Source of the DNA: Actinacidiphila fildesensis
GTDB taxonomy: Bacteria > Actinomycetota > Actinomycetes > Streptomycetales > Streptomycetaceae
Assembly: GCF_042652185.1 (NCBI RefSeq)
Contig: NZ_JBHSIX010000007.1
Reading direction: 5' to 3' (one strand)
Length of the DNA: 64,000 bases
The notes beneath the pieces are model-generated. The model made no database searches and was not told where the DNA came from. It saw only the letters and a program-made list of their open reading frames with translations. The stretch's first letter is position 1, and every line of letters begins with the position of its first letter. Positions 39,233 to 47,741 of this stretch are shown here, in pieces. Position numbers and translations under genes: made by a program.

Positions 39233-39904
39233 ATGAAGATGGTCGATATCAGCCAGGGTTGGTACGAGGGAATGCCTTCCTATAACGCCTCGTGGTATCC
39301 GAAGTTTGGTATACGCAAGGCGATGACCCCGGAGACCGACCCGGCCGGCGGCGGCCGGACCTTCTCGGATCTGCAGATTTTCCCGCACAACGGAACCCAT
39401 GTGGAATCCGGATTCCACTTCTACGAGGACGGCGCGAAAATCGACGAGGTCCCGCTGGAGACCTTCGTCGGCCGGGTGGTCATCGCGGACCTTTCCGGCC
39501 ACCGTGACCTCGACCCCGTCACCGGCGACGAACTGGAGAAGGCGGTCCGCGACGTATGGCAGGCCGGGGACCGTCTGCTGATCCGTACCGACCACCCGAA
39601 CCGGTACCTGGGGCGCGAGGACTACTGGGACAAGCCGCCCTATCTCACCCTGTCCTCGGCGGACTGGATGGTCGACAACGACGTCCGGCTCGTCGGCATG
39701 GACTGCATCACGGAGCGGCCGGACGACCGCAGCGGGCAGGTGCACCGGCGGCTGCTGGCCGCCAACATCCCGATCCTGGAGAACATCCAGAACCTCGACC
39801 AGATCGACAACCAGGTCGCCCAACTGATGGCGCTTCCCATCAAGATTTCCGGCGTGGAAGCCGCCCCGGCCCGCGCCGTGGTGTTCGACGGATGGCCGGT
39901 CTGA
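39233..39904 (+). CDS. Cyclase-family (kynurenine formamidase-like) metal hydrolase
   Basis: This 223-aa protein of the cyclase superfamily includes kynurenine formamidase, isatin hydrolase and several polyketide or aromatic ring-forming enzymes. The metal-binding signature is HNGTHVESGFHF at 52-63, a variant of the usual HxGTHxDxPxHF with Glu for Asp and Gly for Pro. The fold continues with RLLIRTDH and LVGMDCITERPDD. The start ATG 39233 has a GGGGG-type site 5-7 nt upstream. Its early codons are less GC-rich than the chromosome norm, a sign of transfer. It may hydrolyse or dehydrate a cyclic intermediate formed from isochorismate. Confidence 0.85.
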   Translation: MKMVDISQGWYEGMPSYNASWYPKFGIRKAMTPETDPAGGGRTFSDLQIFPHNGTHVESGFHFYEDGAKIDEVPLETFVGRVVIADLSGHRDLDPVTGDELEKAVRDVWQAGDRLLIRTDHPNRYLGREDYWDKPPYLTLSSADWMVDNDVRLVGMDCITERPDDRSGQVHRRLLAANIPILENIQNLDQIDNQVAQLMALPIKISGVEAAPARAVVFDGWPV

Positions 39905-39939
39905 CCCCCTCGGCGGAACACTCACACAAGGGGGTCCAC

Positions 39940-40407
39940 ATGGCTGGAAATCAGACAGCCGTTTCTCTGAAAGAAGCCGGGAACCAAACAGCCGCCGCCA
40001 TCGACGAAGGCCTCGAAGCGGCGCTGGATCTGCTCGGTGATCCATTACCGGACACCGGCAGAGGCGACCGTGTCGTCATCAAGCCAAACACGATCCAGCG
40101 AAAACCGGGTTTTCGGACAGGCTCGTGTCTGCGGCCGGAACTGCTGCCGGCGCGGGCTATACGCGCGTCCGCGCGCGGTGCTGAAGTTCGCATTGCCGGG
40201 TGCACCCGGGTGCACCAGGAACTACCGCGCGAAAGCCAGTTCCACAAGTGCGCTCCGGTGGCCGGTTCCGCCGGCCCGCCGTTACGCATTGTGCAGGTTT
40301 GCAGCGCAAGATCGTTGCGGGCGCTGAACGCCGTTCCCGATATCGTCACCGAGGGTGATTTCTTCTCGCGTCCCCTTTCCCGGCCGGTACCCGAGGAGTT
40401 GGTCTGA
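39940..40407 (+). CDS. Small DUF362-like protein, possibly a degenerate remnant
   Basis: This 155-aa open frame has an N-terminal stretch (DRVVIKPNT, then RPELLPARAIRASARGAEVRIAG) resembling the first third of DUF362 proteins. The remainder, including the usual conserved NPxxKTH-type region and any iron-sulfur cysteines, is missing. The extreme N-terminus repeats AGNQTA twice. It carries two TTA codons (40045-40047 and 40282-40284), very rare in Streptomyces, and its base composition differs from its neighbours. It is followed within 2 nt by the aldehyde dehydrogenase gene. It may be a shortened functional protein or a decayed gene; the family link is tentative. Confidence 0.5.
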   Translation: MAGNQTAVSLKEAGNQTAAAIDEGLEAALDLLGDPLPDTGRGDRVVIKPNTIQRKPGFRTGSCLRPELLPARAIRASARGAEVRIAGCTRVHQELPRESQFHKCAPVAGSAGPPLRIVQVCSARSLRALNAVPDIVTEGDFFSRPLSRPVPEELV

Positions 40408-40408
40408 C

Positions 40409-41755
40409 GTGTTGTCCATACCCGTGCTCCGCGACGGGGAGGAGCGGAGCTCCCGCGACACGCGTGTGCTGCACGGCGTGAACGGCGCTCCCCTTGCCAC
40501 CGTCCATGAAGCACCCGCCCTGGTGACCAGGCTCACCGTCAAACGCATGCGCGAAGCACCGCGGATGACGTCGGACGAGCGCCTCGCGGTGCTCGCCGAC
40601 GCGGGCCGCCGGTTCGCCGGGGCCACCCTGGGCGGACAGACCCCGGAGGAGTACTGCCGTATCCAGGCACTCGTCTCCGGTGTGCCCATCAGCGTGGCCC
40701 GCCAGACCCTCGGCCGGATGCAGAACGACTGCGGGCTGCTCGGCGACGTCGTCGCGCGGCAGTCCCCGGTCGGCGCAGGCCGCACCGCCCGCTGGGTGCG
40801 CCGCGGTTCCGTCTTCGGTGTCGTGGCCCCCAGCAACCACCCGGCCACCCACGGAGCCTGGCTCCAGGCCGTGGCGCTGGGGTACCGGGTCGTGGTGCGC
40901 CCTGGCACCCGTGACCCCGTCACCCCGCTGCGCCTGGTCCGGGCGTTGCTGGAGGCAGGTCTCGATCCCGGCTGGATCAGCCTGCTGCCCGGGTCGCACG
41001 CCGCCGCCGACGCTCTCGTGGACGCGGCCGATCTGGCCCTGGTCTACGGCAGCGAGGCCACGGTGGCCCGGCTGCGCGGCAACGACCGGGTGCTGGTCCG
41101 CGGTCCCGGCCGGAGCAAGATCCTCGTGGACGGTCCGGTCGACGAGGCGGTCCTGGACCATCTCGTCGCCGAGATCTCCGCGGACGGCGGGGTGCGGTGC
41201 ACCAACACCACCGCGGTCCTCACCTCGGGCGACCACCGTGCCCTGGCCGAGGCGTTGGCCGAAAGACTGGCCTCGCTGCCGGCCCTTCCGGTCACCGACG
41301 AGGGGGCCGTCCTTCCCGTCCGTCCCCGCAAGGAGGCGGCGGGCCTGCGGGCGGCCCTCGACCGGGCGGCACAGGGCGCCGTCGATCTGACGGAGCGGTA
41401 CTACGAGGCGGACGGCGGTCCGGTGACCGTCGTCGACGAGGACGCCGCGGCCCTGCGGCCCGCGGTGATGTGCGTGGACCGGTCCGACCACCCGGGGCTC
41501 GGCACGGAACTGCCGTTCCCCTGCGTATGGGTGGCGCCCTGGCAGCCGTCGGAGGGCATCGGCCCGCTGGACGACTCCCTGGCCCTGACCCTCCTCACCG
41601 ACAACGCGGCGCTCGTCGACGAAGCCCTGGACACCCCCGGCATCCGCACGGTCCTGCACGGCAGGGTCCCGGGCTGGTACCGGGATCCGTATCTGCCGCA
41701 CGACGGGTACATCGGGCAGTTCCTCAAGGAGGCCCGTGGTTTCGCCGGGTCGTGA
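40409..41755 (+). CDS. GriC/EhpG-like aldehyde dehydrogenase (acyl reductase)
   Basis: This 448-aa aldehyde-dehydrogenase-fold protein is of the LuxC/GriC type, which reduces activated carboxylates to aldehydes with NAD(P)H. The catalytic Cys264 lies in GGVRCTNTTAVL. The NAD-binding region has GVVAPSNHPATHGAWLQAVALG, and a late LPFPCVWVAPW segment is present. It is likely the reductase half of an arylcarboxylate reductase whose activating half is the EhpF/GriD-like protein at 36789. The start is GTG 40409, 1 nt after the previous stop, with GAGGAG 10 nt upstream; the frame extends further but overlaps the previous gene. The true substrate is unknown. Confidence 0.83.
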   Translation: MLSIPVLRDGEERSSRDTRVLHGVNGAPLATVHEAPALVTRLTVKRMREAPRMTSDERLAVLADAGRRFAGATLGGQTPEEYCRIQALVSGVPISVARQTLGRMQNDCGLLGDVVARQSPVGAGRTARWVRRGSVFGVVAPSNHPATHGAWLQAVALGYRVVVRPGTRDPVTPLRLVRALLEAGLDPGWISLLPGSHAAADALVDAADLALVYGSEATVARLRGNDRVLVRGPGRSKILVDGPVDEAVLDHLVAEISADGGVRCTNTTAVLTSGDHRALAEALAERLASLPALPVTDEGAVLPVRPRKEAAGLRAALDRAAQGAVDLTERYYEADGGPVTVVDEDAAALRPAVMCVDRSDHPGLGTELPFPCVWVAPWQPSEGIGPLDDSLALTLLTDNAALVDEALDTPGIRTVLHGRVPGWYRDPYLPHDGYIGQFLKEARGFAGS

Positions 41756-41815
41756 AACCAGCGGTGCCCCGACCGACCGCTCCCAGGTCATTCAGAAGAT
41801 AGTGAGGTGATGGAC

Positions 41816-42907
41816 ATGTCTGCTGCCTGTCCCGACATCCCGATCGTCGTCCTTCCCGAGAACAACGTGGTGCGCGGCCGCACCAGCCCGGCCGCACCGG
41901 TCGGTACCGCCCTGACCACGGCCACCGACGCGCTGATGCGTCTGCACGGCGAACTGCTGAACCCGGCGGGAGCCGGCGACGCGGTCCGCAAGGCGATGGA
42001 CGCGGCGGTCGAGGAGACCGACCGGCTCGCCGTCGAGGCCATGGTCGTCCCCATGGACGCCGCGGCGCTGAAGCCGATCGTTCCCAACCACGAGTACTTC
42101 GGGGTCCGCACGGCGCCGGTCGACGACGCCCGGCTCGTCTCGGAAGTGACGACGATCATCGCGCGGACGCTCCGCGATCTGCGCGACGCGCGGCTGGATC
42201 TGAACGATCAGGCCTACGAGGTCCACGCCATGGCCAAGATCCTGGAGGGCCTGGCGCCGCGCGACGCCGCGGCGCCCTCCGGCGGGACCCCCACGGGGGG
42301 CCGGAGCCCGTACGTTCCGGGCAACGACGAGCTGACGCGGTGGGTCATCACCCACCACTTCTACTTCGTGCTCAACCTCGCGGCGGCCGAGGCCGTCTCC
42401 CGGGCGGCCGCCGGGCTGGTGGACGGGGACCGCGACGCGGCCTTCGACGCCCTCCAGGAGGCGATCGCCTATGTCCGCGGCTTCACCGCGGCCATGATCC
42501 ACTCCGGGGACATGTCGGCTCCGTGCTACGACGCGAAGGTCCGCCCGACCATGCAACCGCCGGCCGTGCCGGTGGCACTCACCGGCCGGACGCAGCCCGA
42601 GCACAAGGCGTTCCGCAAAGCCATGCGGAACCTCGTCAAGGTCTCCGCGCAACCCTTCGCCGAACTGGCGGCGACCGACCCCGAACTGGCGCTCGCCCGC
42701 GACGCGTTGCTCGAGGCCGATCTGCAGGACATCGAGCGGCACATCAGCGTGACGGCCGGTCTGGTCGGTGACGACCGCTCGATCGTCCAGGGCGAGGCGT
42801 CGGCCGAGAGCGCGGTCGGCGTGCTGCGCACCATGCGGCACTCCCGGGCGGAGCTGTACCGCGACCTGATGAGGTTCGGTGACCCGGTGACCCTCATCGG
42901 GGCCTGA
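41816..42907 (+). CDS. Unrecognised 363-aa helical protein of the chorismate cluster
   Basis: I do not recognise this protein's family. It is 363 aa and probably mostly helical. There is no signal peptide, membrane segment or nucleotide-binding loop. Candidate metal- or heme-binding residues cluster in ITHHFYFVLN (about residues 181-190) and in AMIHSGDMSAPCYDAKVRP (about 226-244), and a later ERHISVTAG and MRHSRAELYRD add further histidines. An Ala/Pro/Gly-rich linker lies near residues 150-165. The start at ATG 41816 is set by GAGG 8 nt upstream; GTG 41807 and ATG 41810 are alternatives. It follows the aldehyde dehydrogenase after 60 nt and ends in a strong hairpin, so it belongs to this transcript and may catalyse the missing step on isochorismate or its product. 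Confidence 0.75.
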   Translation: MSAACPDIPIVVLPENNVVRGRTSPAAPVGTALTTATDALMRLHGELLNPAGAGDAVRKAMDAAVEETDRLAVEAMVVPMDAAALKPIVPNHEYFGVRTAPVDDARLVSEVTTIIARTLRDLRDARLDLNDQAYEVHAMAKILEGLAPRDAAAPSGGTPTGGRSPYVPGNDELTRWVITHHFYFVLNLAAAEAVSRAAAGLVDGDRDAAFDALQEAIAYVRGFTAAMIHSGDMSAPCYDAKVRPTMQPPAVPVALTGRTQPEHKAFRKAMRNLVKVSAQPFAELAATDPELALARDALLEADLQDIERHISVTAGLVGDDRSIVQGEASAESAVGVLRTMRHSRAELYRDLMRFGDPVTLIGA

Positions 42908-42924
42908 ACGACGCAGAGTTGACC

Positions 42925-42974
42925 GGGCGGTCCGGCCGGGGTCGTCCTCACCGACGATCCCGGCCGGACCGCCC
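42925..42974 (+). terminator. Terminator after the 363-aa protein gene
   Basis: A 22-bp stem (42925-42946 and 42953-42974) with one G-U type mismatch and a 6-nt loop begins 17 nt past the stop codon. It separates the biosynthetic genes from the exporter gene. Confidence 0.82.
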
Positions 42975-43003
42975 GCCCCCCCGTCCCCCCGGAAGGGAAC
43001 AGC

Positions 43004-44209
43004 GTGACGAAGACCGCACAAGTCCGTGCCGAGGCACCTCCGTTCACTCTCGTGGCGACCCTGGCCGGGCTGTCCGCGCTCGGCCCGCTGTCGATCGACA
43101 TGTACCTCCCCGCGCTGCCCGAGCTCGGCAGGGACCTCGGCGGCGGCGCATCCCTGATCCAGCTCACCCTCACCGCCTGCCTCGTCGGGCTCGCGCTCGG
43201 CCAGGCGGTGGCAGGCCCCGCCAGCGACCTGCTGGGACGGCGCCGGCTGCTGCTCGGCGGCGTCATCGGCTACACCGTGGCGTCGCTGCTGTGCGTCATC
43301 GCGCCGAACGTCTGGTTCCTGATCGCGTTCCGGCTGCTCCAGGGCGCCTCGGGCGGCACCGCGATCGTGATCGCCCGCGCCGTGGTCCGGGACCGCAACG
43401 AAGGGGCCGCGGCGGCCCGCTTCTTCGCCAGCCTCGTCCAGGTCAGCGCGCTCGCGCCGATCGTGGCGCCCCTGGCCGGCGGGGCGCTGCTCCAGATCAT
43501 GCCCTGGCGCGGGCTGTTCGCCGTCATCACCGGGCTCGGCGCGGTGCTGGTCGTCGTCGTGTACCGCGGCATGCCCGAGACGCTGGCACCGGAGGACCGG
43601 CGCGGCGACGGGCCCAAGGCCGTGCTCGTGACGTTCGGCAAGCTGGCCGCCGACCGGGCCTTCGCCGGCTACATGCTCACCGGCGGGCTGGCCTTCGCCG
43701 CGATGTTCACGTACATCTCCGGATCGCCGTTCGTGATCCAGGAGGTCTACGACCTGCCCCAGCTGGCGTTCGCCGGCATCTTCGCGGCGAACGGCGCGGG
43801 CATCGTCATCGCCGGCCGCGTCGGCGCCCGGCTGCTGGACCGGCACGGCTCCCGCCGGCTGCTCGGCATCGGTCTGACCGTCGCCGCCGTCGGCAGTCTG
43901 ACCGTGGTGAGCTCTCTGGCGGCCGGGCTCTGGACGCTGCTGCCCGGCCTCTTCCTGGTGGTCGCGCCGATCGGGCTCATCCTGCCGAACTCGATGGCCC
44001 TCGCACTGTCCGGCCGCCCCCCGCGGATGGCGGGCACCGCCTCCGCCCTCATGGGCCTGGCCCAGTTCGCCCTCGGCGGCCTCGCCGCCCCGATGGCCGG
44101 CCTCGGCGGTTCCGACACCTCGGTCCCGATGGCCCTGGTCATCGCCGGCCTGAGCCTGTCCGCCCTCGCCGCCTTCCGGCTGACCCCGCGGCCGCCGGTG
44201 ACGGCCTGA
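43004..44209 (+). CDS. Bcr/CflA-family MFS multidrug exporter
   Basis: This 401-aa, 12-helix transporter is a proton-coupled exporter of small antibiotics. The hallmark GPLSIDMYLPALPELGRDLG in helix 1 and the DLLGRRRLLLGG loop identify the Bcr/CflA group. The GTG start has AAGGGAA upstream. It lies at the right end of the chorismate cluster after a terminator and just before the broken PIN gene. It is the likely export or self-resistance function for the cluster product, though Bcr/CflA genes also occur alone. Confidence 0.88.
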   Translation: MTKTAQVRAEAPPFTLVATLAGLSALGPLSIDMYLPALPELGRDLGGGASLIQLTLTACLVGLALGQAVAGPASDLLGRRRLLLGGVIGYTVASLLCVIAPNVWFLIAFRLLQGASGGTAIVIARAVVRDRNEGAAAARFFASLVQVSALAPIVAPLAGGALLQIMPWRGLFAVITGLGAVLVVVVYRGMPETLAPEDRRGDGPKAVLVTFGKLAADRAFAGYMLTGGLAFAAMFTYISGSPFVIQEVYDLPQLAFAGIFAANGAGIVIAGRVGARLLDRHGSRRLLGIGLTVAAVGSLTVVSSLAAGLWTLLPGLFLVVAPIGLILPNSMALALSGRPPRMAGTASALMGLAQFALGGLAAPMAGLGGSDTSVPMALVIAGLSLSALAAFRLTPRPPVTA

Positions 44210-44244
44210 ACCCCTGGCCCGGTGAGCCTCGCCGACCGTTGCCA

Positions 44245-44427
44245 GAGATCGTCCGGCAACAAGCGGAACGCGTGGTGCGGAGTCAAGGGCCGCACTGCGC
44301 GGAAATCACGGCGGTCCAGGGTGAGTACGGCATCGCTGCGGTACTCGGCGGCCAGAGCCACGTTCACCGCGTCCGCGAGGTCCAGGTCCAGGTCGGCGTA
44401 GCGCCGTTGGACGGCTTGCGCCGTGCG
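44245..44427 (-). pseudogene. PIN-domain (VapC-like) toxin gene fragment
   Basis: The minus-strand frame from an in-frame TAG at 44428-44430 reads the C-terminal half of an actinobacterial PIN-domain ribonuclease: DLADAVNVALAAEYR, then AVLTLDRRDFRAV and a final HHAFRLLPDD segment at 44245. The N-terminal half with the first acidic residues is absent, and the usual stop after the final segment is missing, so the frame runs on into the exporter gene. No antitoxin partner is seen. It looks like the stump left where the cluster joined the chromosome. Confidence 0.62.
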
Positions 44428-44468
44428 CTAACGCATGTACTTTTCGTCCGATACGGAGTGTGAGCGGG

Positions 44469-45836
<1,368 letters not shown>

Positions 45837-45973
45837 GAGAAACTCCTTGGTTGCGCAGACGCCGTTGTCTGCCGGGTGGTGCGCGGGACAGGTGGTGCGG
45901 GAGGCATGGTGCGGGGCACCGGCTCACCTTCCAGTGTGCGCGGTGCCCCGACCTGACGCGTACGACGGTCCGA

Positions 45974-47242
45974 TTACAGTCCGGGGTACAGCGGGTGCTT
46001 CGCCGCCAGTGCGGAGACGCGGGCGGACAGGCTCTTGGCCAGGTCCTCGTCGAAGTCCGGCTTCAGGACCTCGGCGATGATGTCGGCGACCTCGGTGAAG
46101 TCCTCGGTGCCGAAGCCGCGGGTGGCCAGCGCCGGGGTGCCGATCCGCAGCCCCGAGGTGACCATCGGGGGACGCGGGTCGTTCGGGATGGCGTTGCGGT
46201 TGACCGTGATGCCGACCTGGTGGAGCCGGTCCTCGGCCTGCTGCCCGTCGAGCTCGCTGCTGCGCAGGTCGACCAGGACCAGGTGCACGTCGGTGCCGCC
46301 GGACAGCACCGAGACGCCGACCTCGGTCAGGTCCGGCTGGACCAGCCGGTCGGCGAGGATCTTGGCGCCTTCGAGGGTACGGACCTGGCGGTCCTTGAAC
46401 TCGTCGGTGGCCGCGGCCTTGAAGGCCACCGCCTTGGCCGCGATCACGTGCTCCAGCGGGCCGCCCTGCTGGCCGGGGAAGACCGCGGAGTTGATCTTCT
46501 TGGCGTACTCGGCCTTGGAGAGGATCACGCCACCGCGCGGGCCGCCCAGGGTCTTGTGGGTCGTGGTGGTGACCACGTCCGCGTACGGCACGGGCGAGGG
46601 GTGCAGCCCGGCCGCGACGAGGCCCGCGAAGTGGGCCATGTCGACCATCAGGAGGGCGCCGACCTCGTCCGCGATCCGGCGGAACTCGGCGAAGTCGAGC
46701 TGGCGGGGGTAGGCCGACCAGCCCGCGATGATCAGCTGCGGACGGTGCTCCCTGGCGAGGCGCTCGACCTCCTCCATGTCCACGAGGCTGGTCTTCTCGT
46801 CGACGTGGTAGGCCGCGACCTTGTAGAGCTTGCCGGAGAAGTTGATCTTCATGCCGTGGGTGAGGTGCCCACCGTGCGCCAGATCCAGGCCGAGGATGGT
46901 GTCGCCCGGCTTGATCAGGGCGAACATCGCGGCGGCGTTGGCCTGGGCGCCGGAGTGCGGCTGCACGTTCGCGGCCTCGGCGCCGAACAGCGCCTTGACC
47001 CGCTCGATGGCGAGCGTCTCGATGACGTCGACGTGCTCGCAGCCGCCGTAGTAGCGGCGGCCGGGGTAGCCCTCGGCGTACTTGTTGGTGAGGACCGAGC
47101 CCTGGGCCTCCAGGACGGCGACCGGCGCGAAGTTCTCCGACGCGATCATTTCGAGGGTGGACTGCTGACGGTGCAGCTCGGCGTCGACGGCGGCGGCGAC
47201 GTCCGGGTCGAACTCATGAAGGGAGCTGTTCAGGAGCGACAT
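45974..47242 (-). CDS. glyA: Serine hydroxymethyltransferase GlyA
   Basis: This 422-aa PLP enzyme interconverts glycine plus methylene-tetrahydrofolate and serine. The PLP lysine lies in VVTTTTHKTLGGPRGG, and YPGRRYYGGCEHVD and MVDMAHFAGLVAAG are signature stretches. It starts at ATG 47242 with AGGAAG upstream, 68 nt after gcvH. In this operon it takes the one-carbon unit released by glycine cleavage and joins it to another glycine. Streptomyces usually has a second glyA elsewhere for housekeeping. Confidence 0.96.
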   Translation of the reverse strand: MSLLNSSLHEFDPDVAAAVDAELHRQQSTLEMIASENFAPVAVLEAQGSVLTNKYAEGYPGRRYYGGCEHVDVIETLAIERVKALFGAEAANVQPHSGAQANAAAMFALIKPGDTILGLDLAHGGHLTHGMKINFSGKLYKVAAYHVDEKTSLVDMEEVERLAREHRPQLIIAGWSAYPRQLDFAEFRRIADEVGALLMVDMAHFAGLVAAGLHPSPVPYADVVTTTTHKTLGGPRGGVILSKAEYAKKINSAVFPGQQGGPLEHVIAAKAVAFKAAATDEFKDRQVRTLEGAKILADRLVQPDLTEVGVSVLSGGTDVHLVLVDLRSSELDGQQAEDRLHQVGITVNRNAIPNDPRPPMVTSGLRIGTPALATRGFGTEDFTEVADIIAEVLKPDFDEDLAKSLSARVSALAAKHPLYPGL

Positions 47243-47310
47243 GGGATCTTCCTGGTCGAGGTCGGTTTCGAGCTCCGGACCCGGGGGCCCGGATCGAGGT
47301 CCGGGAGGGA

Positions 47311-47688
47311 TCAGCCGCCGGTGAAGGCGGAGTACTCCTCGGCGGAGAGCAGGTCCGAGGGCTCCTCCGTCGTCTTCACCTTGAACAGCCAGCCGCCCTC
47401 GAAGGGGGCCGAGTTGACGAGGGAGGGATCGTCGACGACGTCCTGGTTGACGTCCGTGACCTCGCCGGTTACCGGGGAGTACAGGTCGCTGACCGACTTG
47501 GTCGACTCCAGTTCGCCGCAGGTCTCGCCGGCGGTGACGACGGCTCCGACCTCCGGGAGCTGGACGAAGACGACGTCGCCGAGCGCGTCGGCGGCGTGTG
47601 AGGTGATGCCCACGGCGGACACTCCGGCCTCAGAGGCGGAGAGCCACTCGTGCTCCTTGCTGTAGCGCAGCTGCTGGGGGTTGCTCAT
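47311..47688 (-). CDS. gcvH: Glycine cleavage system H protein GcvH
   Basis: This 125-aa lipoyl carrier protein shuttles the aminomethyl group between GcvP and GcvT. Lys64 in ELESTKSVSDLYSP is the lipoylation site, in the standard biotinyl/lipoyl fold. The ATG start has GGGAG 9 nt upstream. It lies 53 nt after gcvT in the same operon. The P protein gene is not in the window, as is usual in Streptomyces, where gcvP is elsewhere. Confidence 0.96.
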   Translation of the reverse strand: MSNPQQLRYSKEHEWLSASEAGVSAVGITSHAADALGDVVFVQLPEVGAVVTAGETCGELESTKSVSDLYSPVTGEVTDVNQDVVDDPSLVNSAPFEGGWLFKVKTTEEPSDLLSAEEYSAFTGG

Positions 47689-47741
47689 AACGGAATTCTC
47701 CCGGATGTGAAGGGGTGCTCGCGCAGGGGTGGGCGGGTCGG

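Noticed and set aside
40037..40327. Alternative plus-strand frame inside the DUF362-like gene
   Set aside because: It is Arg/Cys-rich without motifs; the chosen frame contains the DUF362-like motif and a better junction with the next gene.
33974..44209. Phenazine biosynthesis cluster
   Set aside because: EhpF/EhpG-like genes suggested it, but no PhzB, PhzD, PhzE, PhzF or PhzG homologue is present; the isochorismate synthase is not a PhzE.
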